Below, one piece after another: positions 50,901 through 60,195 of a stretch of 64,000 nucleotides of DNA. The DNA is from Gordionus sp. m RMFG-2023 (taxonomy: Eukaryota; Nematomorpha; Gordioida; Chordodea; Parachordodidae): contig NC_088775.1 of NCBI RefSeq assembly GCF_954871325.1, positions 8,781,561-8,845,560 on the forward strand, given 5' to 3'. The position numbers and the translations under genes are program-made. Every line of letters starts with the position of its first letter. The first letter of the stretch is position 1. The notes beneath the pieces were generated by a model. It did not search any database. It was not told the DNA's origin and saw only the letters and a program-made list of their open reading frames with translations.

Positions 50901-51799
50901 TCTTGATTTATCAATTTAAGCTATAAAGCATGTTCAATCAACCATAATGAGACTTGAAATTATATTTTCATGTATTTTTTGTTTATACCATAATAAAGTT
51001 AATTCTGAAATAACTTTGTCTGAAAAAAAAATTAAGTTAATTTTAAAAGTTTAAAGAAATAGTGGGGGAGGATGGGGGAGAGTTGGTAGCACTATCTTTC
51101 TTATTGGTTTATAAATTTGTAGATCAATTTTTAAAAAAAAATGTATAAGGATTAATTATCATTTTTTAAGTATTAGTCTATGTTTAAAATATCATATATT
51201 AGCTGAGCAATACTTAAAGACAGAATGAGTATTGACAAAATATCAATACTCATCTTTTTTTTAAAAAATATTTATTTAAAAAAAGAGTATTCATTTTAAT
51301 AAGTGTTATATTGTTAGACACTATTGTTTTAACAATTTTACTATTAAATAAAATAAAATTGGTTAAAAAATTTGTGAAGTACTGGTCCTCTTATATTTAG
51401 GACAAGATAATATATTTATCTAAACAACATATAATTTTTAATATTATCATTATTTGATGATGTATTACAAGATTAATATATTTTTATCAATATTGCAATT
51501 TTTGTATCCTAAATCAAAAAAATAAGTTAACATAATTTCATAATTGAAATTATAATCCATTGTGATTTGTAAAATATTGCTTAATACTTTTAAATAAATT
51601 TTTAAACATTTAAATATATCACTAACATATCTATCACAATTGATAAACCAATCGTTTCCCCATTATCGCCAAATTTTTCATTTAAAATAATAGGTTGGTC
51701 TTGTTTTATCCCCTTTAATACTTCTTCACCATTTTTTGATATTTGTACAATTTGTTTAGCAGAATATATTAATAATTTATGAGTTGTTGGTCTAGACAT
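38714..51799 (-). CDS. AMDHD1: Imidazolonepropionase (AMDHD1), complete ten-exon gene
   Basis: Hydrolyses 4-imidazolone-5-propanoate to N-formimino-L-glutamate, the third step of histidine breakdown; cytosolic amidohydrolase. Exons in coding order: 51627-51799, 49976-50082, 49174-49238, 48050-48210, 47139-47255, 46810-47035, 45664-45763, 39823-39995, 39189-39349, 38714-38912. They total 1482 bp, 493 residues plus TGA, with every intron GT-AG and phase-compatible. Family motifs: metal-binding DAHTH (His99, His101), SGGGI (128-131), KSGYG (168-172), GAHAVP (His204), VHGDEL (His272, Glu275), ISHLEEL (His309), ALGTDFNP (Asp364) and HLIYQLG near the C-terminus. All expected ligand and catalytic positions are present. 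It is longer than vertebrate AMDHD1 (about 426 residues) because of an insertion after HGDEL and a C-terminal extension. A 5.2-kb hAT sits in intron 7. It appears functional. Confidence 0.95.
39189..39349 (-). CDS. AMDHD1: AMDHD1 exon 9
   Basis: 161 bp beginning PIAMYTAVVTMGMTLEESLV and ending GSLERDKMGDLLVLDCS, the family's THGSLExGKxADxxVLD segment. Phase 0 to 2; strong donor CGGA|GTGAGT. Reading through gives an immediate TGA, but the final exon restores the family sequence. Confidence 0.95.
39823..39995 (-). CDS. AMDHD1: AMDHD1 exon 8 (metal Asp)
   Basis: 173 bp beginning G-IEVLAKDCKFVAVLLPLT and ending VPVALGTDFNPSSHCYSM, with the metal-ligand Asp. Phase 1 to 0; donor ATG|GTTATA. Confidence 0.95.
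40227..40234. repeat. Left 8-bp target-site duplication of the hAT
   Basis: GTCGTCAG, identical to 45424-45431. Confidence 0.95.
40453..40772. repeat. Subterminal 119-bp tandem repeats, left hAT arm
   Basis: The unit starts AGTTTTTC and includes GACGTAAATGGGCTAAAATA, ACATGTTTAAATAAA and GAAGATGTACAGTAG. Starts at 40453, 40572 and 40691; the last unit is partial. Likely transposase-binding array. Confidence 0.85.
40790..41905 (-). pseudogene. hAT transposase, inverted deleted arm
   Basis: Minus-strand copy of the transposase core. It starts with the end of a BED-finger exon (ANLRRHMKSMHPEALFTNF near 41890-41850) after an acceptor TTTTTAG, then SLFGARKLSDTENLYMN. It runs to MGKKIFGEENFNLTIDDC at 40943-40997 and ILFIDKIYRTLDRLI. 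It lacks the C-terminal dimerisation exons. Small indels relative to the right arm place several frame breaks around 41280-41700. Confidence 0.85.
42125..42215 (-). repeat. tRNA-like sequence in the hAT centre
   Basis: On the minus strand GGTTCGAATCC at 42134-42144 is a perfect B box and TGGTTAGCGGG at 42163-42173 resembles an A box. The spacing between them is only about 18 bases, shorter than in a tRNA, so this is a tRNA-derived fragment and not a gene. Confidence 0.5.
42500..42609. repeat. GC-rich inverted-repeat segment at the arm junction
   Basis: Contains GCCACCGTCGCCG facing TAGGCGGTGGC, and CGCCGATG facing CATCGGCG. It lies exactly where the right transposase arm begins (42610). It is probably the end of another inserted element that helped create the junction. 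Confidence 0.5.
42610..44237 (+). pseudogene. hAT transposase, right arm
   Basis: Exon-like blocks at 42625-43185, 43194-43382, 43421-43665 and 43930-44237, with intron-like AT-rich gaps ending in TATATAG and TTTAG. Content: RNVTGLVSLTTDIWSQNS, FLAITHDNGSN, MDVVTRWNSKF, KDLGKKIFGEENFNL, then the C-terminal ARDYLG and SVASERVFSKAADTLTNKRN with the catalytic Glu of SER. A frame break near 43185 separates the first two blocks. There is no BED finger in this arm. Confidence 0.85.
44877..45200. repeat. Subterminal 119-bp tandem repeats, right hAT arm (inverted)
   Basis: The same 119-bp unit in opposite orientation, three copies starting near 44877, 44996 and 45115, with a few substitutions. The unit is complementary to that of the left arm. 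Confidence 0.85.
45424..45431. repeat. Right 8-bp target-site duplication of the hAT
   Basis: GTCGTCAG, identical to 40227-40234. Confidence 0.95.
45432..45663. other. AMDHD1 intron 7, non-transposon part
   Basis: AT-rich intron sequence between the hAT and exon 7. Nothing else seen. Confidence 0.5.
45664..45763 (-). CDS. AMDHD1: AMDHD1 exon 7 (ISHLEEL)
   Basis: 100 bp, phase 0 to 1, acceptor ATACAAG, donor GAAG|GTATAT. The end, YYSISHLEELSQE, fits the family. The first 20 residues (LVDMLRRDAHSCNVYSVDQR) do not resemble the usual AELGAELGAxA helix and make the protein about 14 residues longer here. Confidence 0.88.
45764..46809. repeat. AMDHD1 intron 6 with degraded repeats
   Basis: At 46050-46400 there are repeated AAACCGGAACT/GGAAACC(G/A)GAACT phrases in one direction, a decayed repeat array or MITE end. 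At 46583-46680 a GC-ended fragment (AGAGATCTGCAAAAGTAGGC, then CGGGCGGGTCGGGCC) belongs to the GC-ended hAT-like family. Confidence 0.45.
46810..47035 (-). CDS. AMDHD1: AMDHD1 exon 6 (HGDEL)
   Basis: 226 bp, acceptor TTTTCACAG. Contains NVDVFCETGYFDVENS and INVHGDEL (metal His and catalytic Glu), then TPIGSYK to the donor AAA|GTATTT, phase 2 to 0. The last seven residues depart from the family (HPMKAAELG). The 3' boundary is less sure than the rest. Confidence 0.9.
47139..47255 (-). CDS. AMDHD1: AMDHD1 exon 5 (GAHAVP)
   Basis: 117 bp encoding S-GYGLGLEQEMRLLTIL, then LSITYLGAHAVP with a substrate-site histidine. Phase 2 to 2; donor CCAAG|GTTTTG. The intron to exon 6 is only 103 bp and contains a G run. 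Confidence 0.95.
47256..48049. other. AMDHD1 intron 4
   Basis: The minus frames at 47328-47575 are Phe/Ser/Cys-rich and match nothing recognised. No separate feature called. Confidence 0.5.
48050..48210 (-). CDS. AMDHD1: AMDHD1 exon 4 (GGGI substrate loop)
   Basis: 161 bp beginning QKGATYNEITLSGGGIYKTV and ending SGTTLVECK. Phase 0 to 2; donor AAAAG|GTAATC. These match the family's GATYxEIxxxGGGI and GTTxxExKSGYG segments. Confidence 0.95.
48211..49173. repeat. AMDHD1 intron 3 with GC-ended hAT-like fragment
   Basis: At 48738-49060 the left end AGATCTCTGCAAATATCCGG and the right end GGCCCCATGCGGATCAATTA, with internal GGGCCGACCTGGGC, fit the GC-ended MITE family. Degraded; boundaries approximate. 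Confidence 0.45.
49174..49238 (-). CDS. AMDHD1: AMDHD1 exon 3 (HxH metal motif)
   Basis: 65 bp encoding G-LIDAHTHPIWAGDRVEEFAMK, almost the family consensus. It carries the two metal-ligand histidines. Phase 1 to 0; donor AAG|GTTTTT. Confidence 0.95.
49976..50082 (-). CDS. AMDHD1: AMDHD1 exon 2
   Basis: Joined to exon 1 it reads LSIVIDMTGRIEAVDFDDQ and ends GLVILPG, the strand just before the metal-binding loop. Acceptor ATCAAG, donor CCAG|GTTACA, phases 2 to 1. A longer open frame overlaps it in another phase (49820-50062) and is a shadow. Confidence 0.85.
50083..51626. repeat. AMDHD1 intron 1 with MITE debris
   Basis: 50745-50890 contains GCCCACCCACTT, TTAGCCCAAAA and GCCAGCCCA phrases between CAGAGGTATG and AGCCCATTTCTG, a worn GC-ended element. 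At 51060-51095 a G-rich GGGGGAGAGTTGGTAGCAC segment looks like another element's end. C run at 50654. Confidence 0.4.
51627..51799 (-). CDS. AMDHD1: AMDHD1 exon 1 (start)
   Basis: ATG at 51797-51799, then SRPTTHKLLIYSAKQIVQIS, matching the N-terminal beta strand region of the family (LLLxNAxQVVxV). 57 codons plus AT; donor GATAT|GTTAGT, phase 2. No earlier in-frame ATG was needed. Confidence 0.85.
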
Positions 51800-53800
51800 G
51801 CTTCACATATGAGAATTTTTAAATCTATGAATGAATTACTTGGTATGCCTAACTATGACAATATTGGTATAAATAGAGATTAGAGACTAGAGATGGTATC
51901 TGCTATTTGGAATTAGACGATAAATTGTTAACACTTAAAATTTATTTCAAATAATTTTTCAAAAGTAATACTTAATCATAATTCATTTTCAATAAAATCA
52001 TTTATAAGTGAATTAGAAGTCAAATGGTCATATTTGAGATCAAAACTTACTTATAAAATAATACATTTATTTTCTAAAAAAATTATTATTCTTGATAAAA
52101 TCCTCATAAAATTATTCTGTTAAAATTCTTCTCTTTAAAATAATTATTTGTAAAACTATGTAAAATGATTCTCTGAAAAATAATTCTCTCAAAATAATTC
52201 TATAAAATTTATTCTCTATAAACAAGATTCTCTATAATAGATATTCTAATTCGTTTTATTTCATTCAAATAATTTAAATATTTGATGAATAATTTGAATA
52301 TTTGATGAATAATTTGAATATTTAACAAATAATTTGAATATTTGAATATTCGAAATAATTATTAAGTTGTTTTTTAAATAACACTTAACATTTTTTCATG
52401 ATATACTGCCAATCCGACGTGCTGTGATTAAAAAGGCTTATTTATATATCAACTGCTTGTGAAAATCTTCACAGTTGGAACTAATTTGCTCTCAAGAAAT
52501 CGTGTATCTTATAAAGAAGAAACAATAAGAAATCATTACCTTAAGAATAACTCAGCATTATATATTAAATTAATATATATCTTAATCTCTTCAATAACTT
52601 AATTTTATGTTCTTTATCATTAATTTTATTTTTGATTTACAATTAAATATGCAAAAAAAAATATTTCAAATGAATACTGACAAATTATTTTTAAGGGTTA
52701 TTTCATATCTAAAAAAAACGCTTGATTATAATTCAAATCAAACATAAATAACAAATTTTATTATTCAAACGAAAGCAAAGCTAATAAGCAAATCAAATAA
52801 TTTAGTATTTAAAGTTTTCTAAGAATATTTGAATGTTACGAGTTCAATTTAATTTAATTTAGAATAAATCAAAGTTACGAGTTTAATTTTATTTAATTTA
52901 TTTTAAAATTTTACATCTGTCTTAAAACTAAAATATCATGCTTATATAACAATTTACATATTAATATAATAATTTATATAAAAAAAATCAATCTTCACAA
53001 TTTATAAAAAAAAATCAATTTATATAAACATGAAAAAAAAAAAATTTAAAGGTTAGTATATCGGTTATATCAACAGTATTTTATTAGTATTCTTTTTTAA
53101 ATACACTTAGGTTGTGAGTAGCCATAGCGAAAAAATTCGTGGTGTAGATAATCTAAACCTAGATGGAGCAAATATTGTATTCAATTTGTAGTTGAACCTA
53201 TAGATAGCTGGCAGTGGTGCCACTAGCCGTCTCAACTCAGAGGTGGGAAGCTGCTATTATTTTAAATTTCCAACATTAGCAAAATGGAGGTAATTCTCTC
53301 TTAAATGTGTAAGAAAAATATATTTTATATAATTAGCACATAAAAAGCAATCACAAGATTTTCAAAAAAAAAGAAATTATATTTAAAAGTTCTTCAAAGC
53401 TGTTAGGAAGTGTGACTTCCTATGTACTATACTGAATTGACCAAGAGGGCATTTCATTATTTCATTAATTTTGAATATAGTAAGGACAGAAAAGCAAGAA
53501 GCTATCAAACAAAGGAGAGGGTGGCTTGCCCTTACCATAGATTTAAAATCGATACTATTGATTTAATTGTTAATCTTCAGAATCAAATTCAGAAAGGGAT
53601 TAAATTGTATTTAGGGTGATTAATTGCTACAATCCCTTCAGTACTTCTTAGGTTAAATCAAACTTTGAATATATCATACACCTTACCATTGATATTATTT
53701 TTTTTGTTAAAACACAAAGAATTTTCAAATATGGCAAAAATATAATCAAATTCATAGACAAAATTTATTTAACTAGTTTTTTTTTATTTTAAATTGTTAG
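51800..53800. other. AT-rich region upstream of AMDHD1
   Basis: The AMDHD1 promoter should lie at its left end, but no clear TATA or initiator stands out from the AT background. At 52263-52360 an imperfect tandem repeat of about 20 bases (AATTTGAATATTTGATGAAT) occurs four to five times. At 52080-52230 AATAATTCTCT-like phrases recur. No gene seen. Confidence 0.45.
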
Positions 53801-53824
53801 AAATTACGTTTAACTTTTTTTAAA

Positions 53825-53935
53825 GATGGTTTGGGCACCGGATCTGAGCTAAGAATGAGATCCCAAGAGGGATACTACAAGATGGTTAGGGCACCGGATC
53901 TGAGCTAAGAATGAGATCCCAAGAGGGATACTACA
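53825..53935. repeat. 56-bp tandem duplication at the left edge of copy 1
   Basis: The unit beginning GATGGTTTGGGCACCGGATC occurs twice in tandem (53825-53880 and 53881-53935), nearly identical. Copy 2 has only one unit (GTTTGAGTCACCGGATC, near 60205), so the duplication is recent and specific to copy 1. Confidence 0.85.
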
Positions 53936-55765
53936 GGTTCCATGTCAATTCAGAGAAACTTTTATCATGAATATCGTTAATCGCGAATGGATCTTATAGC
54001 GAAACGTTTATCGCGAATCCAATTAGCGAATACTATTGCGTGAATACTATTGCGCGAATACTATTGCGCGAAGACAATATCGCGAAACAAATATCGCGAA
54101 TATATTACAGCGAAATTTTTACTGCAAATCAATAATTGCGAAAATTTTATAGGGAAGTTATTATCGCGCAACCCAAATCGGGAGGACATTATAGCAAAAA
54201 TTAATTCGCCAAGTTATTATAGCGATTAATATCACGGGATTAATATCACGGGATCAATATCGCGATAATTGCTAATAGTGGCTATTTTATTTTGAAGCAT
54301 TTATTTTTATGACCATATATAATAGTTTTTGAAAAAATAGACAAAATTGATTCAATGATAGAGTTTTAAATTTTCTTTTTGCCTGAATAAATTATTATGA
54401 TGATTAATGAAATGAACTATTTGGTGTATGAAATTTATGATTAAGATTAAAAAAATTTGCTATCCTTCCCTAAGCTTTTCCTCCAAATCTTATGATATAA
54501 AAATCGCACTCAATGATTAATATATTAATTATTGAGTTCATTAGTTAAATCTTGATCCTACTTTGCGAAATTGATATCTGGGTTGCGTCAATATTTATTT
54601 TCTGATGTAAATAATATATATAAATACATCAATCAGTTTTTCCAGTCACTAAAAAAACATTGTTATTTTAGACTGTCTTTATCGAATTTTCAATGGTGGT
54701 TTACAATAAATTACACCATTCAAAATAAATCTTATGATTTTACAATCTTTATTGATATTCTTTTTATCTTTTCTGTTAACAAAAATTTGATAGGAATCTG
54801 AATCTAATATTAAGACGCAGCTTAAGCATGGAGTTTGTCAATTGGCAGGTATAATTCTGAAGCTCAAACTAATGTAATGCTAATTACAAAACATGTAGGT
54901 TAGTGGTACAGCATATATTCTTTTTTCTCCTTAATTACTCAGAATTAAAATTACTTAAAGTAAGTTTTACTGAATTCCCATAAGTTGATTTTGCTAAGTA
55001 AAAATTATTAGAAAATATATCACTCAGAAATTTTTACTATTTCTTTTATTTTAAGTGCGTAAGCATGATTCTTTAAGTTTTAAATAATCATTATTTAATC
55101 AAAATGACATAGCGTTATATGTTTTATATCTTACAATAGTAATTTGAGGAATATGTTATGCCAACTCCTTTACCTGAACAGTGAGAAGAGACCAGGAAGA
55201 AATTAGAAATTTATTTTTTCAAATCAGTTATCGGTTGCATGCTTACTTAATAAACAATAAGTAACAGAAAATTCGTAAAACATTTAGCATTTATGATTTA
55301 AGGAACTTTTATGGGAAAATTAAAATTAAAAATGTTATTTCCTTTAAATAAATTCATTCGCAATATATTTATTGTTTCGAGGTAATGCGCTCGAAATATA
55401 ACTTCGCTGCAGAAAATTCACTTACAGGGTTGCGATATTCCCGAGTTCACGATAAAAGTTTAGCTGACATGTATTAGCTCTAAAGTATTCGTGGTCAAGG
55501 CTTCGCAAAAGTAAAATCTCGACAAAGGGTTCGCGATATTGTCTTTTTTATAAATGTTTTGATGAAAAAAATTCGGGAATTAACTTCGCTATAAAATTCT
55601 TTTAGAGATAAAAGTTTCTCAGAATTGACCTAATACAGTTACTACCTGCATCAGAGGTTGGCTAGAACCATAATAAAAGCAATTATCTTAGCTTTATATT
55701 ATCAATGAAAGCGACCCTCTGAATGGTCATCTATACTTGGGATATGTTTAGACTACTCAGCTCTC
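53826..55765. mobile_element. CGCGAA-array element, copy 1
   Basis: About 1.94 kb. The left subterminal region (53940-54250) is an array of ATCGCGAA/TAGCGAA-type words. The right region (55360-55620) carries the complement (TTCGCGATATTG, TTCGCTATAAAA). The inner TIR GTCAATTCAGAGAAACTTTT at 53942 matches the complement of AAAAGTTTCTCAGAATTGAC near 55608. The middle is AT-rich without a credible ORF. It aligns along its length with 60196-62097 in the same orientation. It is a non-autonomous DNA transposon with long array-type inverted ends. Superfamily unknown. Confidence 0.75.
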
Positions 55766-56725
55766 AATAAAGAACAAATAATATAAACATTGCCCCCAAA
55801 ACATGTTACATCTGCCCATAATTCCTTTTAATTTGTCATCGTTGAGAAAAAGAATGTGTATATATATGTGCTGCAGATTATTTATTATTGTTAATTTACA
55901 ATTTTTGTATTTGGAACACATTTTTAATTTACTACTATTAATTAATATATTTCATACTTGTATAATATTTTTTTTTTACAAAAATTCCCTATTTTAATTA
56001 AAAAGAAGTTACCAATGACATATATTGGAAGTTACTAATAAACAATTATGGTAGTATAACTTACAATTAAGCATAAAAAATCTCTTTTATAAAAATATAG
56101 GGAATATATATTTTAAAGAAAATTACTTTAATATCAAATAATTGTTATATGGAATTATCAAGTACAAAATGTAGCTCAATAATGACTCTAACTGTTTTTA
56201 TAGAAATGTTGATAGAAGTTTATTATCATTAATTAGATCGATGATAGGTGCGTTGTATACTAAGTAAAATAGCTATAAATGTCAATAAGGAAGATTATTA
56301 TTTGAACAAGAAAATATGAGTGTAAACCTTAAAACCCCTCTCCCCCCCCCCAAGTCGTTTTCTTAATATTTACTATCGGGAATATTCTCTAAAAATATTT
56401 AAAATTATCATGAATTTAATAAAATACAGGAAAATCTTTTCATATATAACTGTTTTTCAATAATATTACGACAACAAACAGTTCGCAATTATCCTTTCTT
56501 ATTAGTATTCTCATTTCAACCTCGATTTTGAAAATGTGATCTTTAAAATTTATTGCTTATCAAAATAAGATTCAGTATAACATTCTTATTGGGGATAGTT
56601 GGTAATTATATAGCAATTTTTTAAACTACAACCAAATTTGTTAAACAACGACCAAATTTTATTAAAATGCTGTGAGAATTTATTTTATTATATATTAATG
56701 GAATCACGCGGGTGCTTTTTCTATA
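55766..56725. other. AT-rich stretch, no gene seen
   Basis: Only a C run at 56342 and low-complexity sequence. Confidence 0.45.
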
Positions 56726-56727
56726 TA

Positions 56728-56835
56728 TCATATGCTGTAGCGCGGTACTACCTTTGACTTGGTCCTAGTTAGATTCAAATCCAGGTCGAGTTCTACAAAG
56801 TGCTTCTTCTATAAACGTCTATAGCAAGTGAGCCA
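56728..56835 (+). repeat. tRNA-like SINE candidate
   Basis: TGTAGCGCGGTACTACC near 56733 resembles an A-box region. AGATTCAAATCCAGG near 56771 carries a good B box (GATTCAAATCC). Spacing is about 35 bases, as in tRNA-derived SINEs. No 3' tail or target duplication was defined. Confidence 0.5.
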
Positions 56836-56883
56836 CAAATTCTACTCGAAAACCATATTTCTATTTTTGACATTTTATTATAT

Positions 56884-57599
56884 ACCCAGGGTAAAGTAGC
56901 TAAGCATCAGGGTTAGATGGTTATAAAATTGAGTATAACTATATTGTTTAATTGAATAAAATTTTTTGATTTTGAAATCTATTCATCACTTTTAGTTCTA
57001 TGCAGGAATGTAAAAAATTATTACAAAAATAGTGCATTTTGATGGTCATTTGAGGCACATCGTACATTTCAAGTACTCTTAACCTTTGTAAAAATTCTTA
57101 AAATTTTATTCAAAATAACACAAAATTTATGAATGTTCCATTTTGCTCACAAGGGGCTTTATATAGTGTATACGTTAATATTTAAAACTTATCTTTTTAC
57201 GTTTAAATCAGACAAATTTTTTTAACCGTTTTACCCATAACAACTTCGCCTCAAGGTGATATATATTCTACAAATCGTTATTTCTTAATTGTTAAGTTAT
57301 AAATTTTCGATAAATTTATTTTATAGATATGGCTTTAGGTAACATGTAAATAAATTATTAAATTCTGACCCTTAATACATTTTGCTAAAAGCAAAATAAA
57401 CTAGAGGGTGATTTTTATAATTTTTGGGTGAGTTATAGCAAAATAATGCCAAATCAAGAAGTTTTTCAAAAAATGAACATAGGTATGAAATTAAACATAA
57501 AAATACATTTCACACTAACTTTTAGGACTTTATGCTCAAAGTTAAAAATTCATACATGTTAAGATTGTTACCCCGTCAATCATTTATCCCCGATCTCCC
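56884..57599. mobile_element. Left-truncated copy of the TA-flanked MITE
   Basis: Matches 26741-27432, starting at ACCCAGGGTAAAGTAGCTAA and ending TTACCCCGTCAATCA, then CCCGATCTCCC. It lacks the first 190 bp or so, including the left terminal repeat. Substitutions and small gaps are spread throughout. Confidence 0.75.
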
Positions 57600-58429
57600 A
57601 TTACCCTTCTTCAAAGGATTATCTTTTTTTATATCGAATATTTGTGATTTATAATCAATTAATTTTAAAATAACATTATATTTATTTATAATTTTTATTT
57701 ATTAGAACACTATATGAAATTGAAACACTATTAAAATAAAAATACAATTTCATAATTGTGTTCCCAAAATGGAACTATATTTATATATATATAAATTTTT
57801 ATTTGAATATTTCGATTTATATATTAAAATTCTTTGGCTGATAAATTATATTATTAATGTAATCGATTTTTTTTTAGATATTAGATAACTGAATGGTATT
57901 GTTGTCGATGTTATTTTTCGATTGATTGAATATCATTCATCCAAGTTACATTATATCAATACTATTAATTAAATCTTTTTTCATTTTATTGCTCGTTTTT
58001 TTGACAATGCAATGATTCAAAAAGTCGTTAATTATGTTTAATTAAAAAAATTTAAATAATTTATAAATACTAATAGACTGAGATTTCTAATTAATTAATT
58101 AATTTAAAATTTCGGGACATAATGATGATCTCCTTAAATTCAACGTCAATCCAGGGGTAGAATAAACTTTTTTATTGGGTGTGCTAGTAGCCGGAATACA
58201 ATGAATATTTTGGCGAGTCTAGAAAGATTGGGAAGTTCACTCTTCTTTTCTCTTCAAAAATTTAGTACATCCATATCTTGCGAATGTCGTTTTCCAAGAA
58301 GAATGTGGCATTCTTATTCTAAGTCACCTAACGTGGAATCATAATTTGTATTTCTTAAATGTTTATTTGCCAATTTTGTCAAATAACTTGAATATAATAA
58401 TAACTCTTAATCCTCAATAGCTATATTTA
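57600..58429. other. AT-rich stretch, no gene seen
   Basis: No coding or repeat signal identified. Confidence 0.4.
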
Positions 58430-59215
58430 CCTGAATATCATCATTCTCTATAAGTTTAAGATGTTTTATTATAAATTCCGAAGCTGAGCAATTTTGCTCT
58501 ATTATATACTTTGATACAATTGTCAATTTTTAAAACCTTGGATCCAAAGAGAAGCCAATATCTAAACAATTTTTTAAATAAAATTTAAATTAAATAAATT
58601 AATATATTTATATATTATTACTTGAAGATCACAAACCGGAAATCGTTATGCAAGTTTTTTTAGCATACTTTTCTTAAGTGATATGATTTCAGAACTATCA
58701 CTTCATTTACTATTAAATGTGTTCCAATTTCACTTAAAAAGTAACGCCAAGTTTAACGTAGGCCCTTTTTGTGTTGAAAGAAATTCGATAGTTTCTTTAA
58801 ATTTTGAAAGAAATGCTAATAGTTTTTCTACCAGATTCGATTCATAGTTTGATAATTTGAAAAAGTGTTTCCCAATTCTTTTCAAAACCTTATTAATTAA
58901 ATTCTTATTTAATCCAGATATGCTTTCTAACACAATTTATACACTATGCCAGCGTGTTGGGACCTTTAATTTTAAGGTTTTCATATACGTTGAATTATTG
59001 TTATTGTTATCATTGGAATTGATAATTTCAAACCGGGTATAAGTGGTGTTCTATTCAACTCTAACACCCTTTCTATCATTAGGCCCAGCATCTGTGACCA
59101 TTTGTACTTTTTTCTTTTTTAAATTAAATTCCTCTTCTATTTTATCAATCTCATTCAGAATAGTCTCACTCTGTTTTTGGGTTATATAATGAGTTGCTAA
59201 AGTAAAGTAAATCAT
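58430..59215 (-). pseudogene. hAT transposase remnant
   Basis: Minus-strand pieces in order: TLATHYITQKQSETILNEID near 59200-59140, then KKKKVQMVTDAGPNDRKGV near 59120-59065 (catalytic-Asp region). Next are NLVEKLLAFLSKFKETIEFL and STQKGPTLNLAL at 58740-58835, and ASLDPRFKKL near 58530-58555, followed by SEFIIKHLKLIEND. These are hAT landmarks (LxPFKxAT, YPTLSLxxP, A-x-x-LDPRFKxL). Stops and frame breaks separate them and the C-terminal dimerisation part is missing. No ends were found. Confidence 0.75.
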
Positions 59216-60195
59216 TTAAAATTAGCATTTATTAAATAAAGTGTAAATGTAATATAGTTTCTTCTTCTGTATTGATCTGTCTACATATCGAATGTAATTG
59301 AGCAAAATTTTGGCCCTAAGTTAATTTGTTCTAGTAGTACATGTGCTTTCATTGATAGGTAGAATCATTAACAGCAGTACAGTAGTGTTGTCTTGCCTGG
59401 CAATCAGAATTATAACTTGATATTTCTAAAATAAGTGTTTTGAAATTTATAGCAAGAAATTATTATATCTAAACTTATATTAAATAACAAATTAGAGACA
59501 ATTTATCAAAAAGAAATAAATTTGTTAAAAATTTATTCTGGGTTGTAAAGTTACATAGAAACAGAGATGATATTCAGGTTAATGTATAATCATGTTGCCC
59601 TTATGAAATTCATTGTAAACCTTCTTTAGCATCCAATGCTATTTCAATAGAACAAAAAAGACATAGTGGTAGATCTATTATAGATAATATACCAATTCCT
59701 ATATTATCATTTGATGCCAGCAGAACATAATAACACATAGTTTCTTGCTAGAAGCCATTTTTTTGAGGTTATAGAATTTGTCTGGAATTTTGGTTTGGTT
59801 ATAAAATATATTTCTAAATCTTGCTATTTTGATGAAGTATCTTCTTTAAAATTATGATCAGAAATCAAGTGTTTTAACAAATTTCCCGTGTTAATGTAAA
59901 TTGAACAGTTTTGAATTTTATATCTAGATTATATTTTATAAAACATATATTTTAATTTATTAAATATTTTGGTTTAATATGAGAAAATAATATTTAAAAA
60001 AAATATACTGTGAAAAGGGCTTATTTGAATTATCATCGTCTACAATAGCCTTTTCTAAGCAACAATTGCAGTAAAATTTATCAGAATTTATGGAATTGTT
60101 TTTTTAAGTGTAAGAAACCAAAATTTCCACATAAATATTTTTAACTAATTTATTATTTTTTTAAAATTTTTAGATATTACGATTTAGCTTTTTTT
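59216..60195. other. AT-rich stretch between hAT remnant and array copy 2
   Basis: It may hold further transposon debris: on the minus strand a short open stretch begins MASSKKLCVIMFCW near 59760. Nothing identifiable. Confidence 0.35.

Noticed and set aside
52263-52360. CRISPR-like spacing of short repeats
   Set aside because: Contiguous imperfect AT-rich tandem repeat without unique spacers, in an animal genome.
53422-53619. 65-residue plus-strand open frame
   Set aside because: No family likeness; lies in repeat-rich DNA next to the array element.
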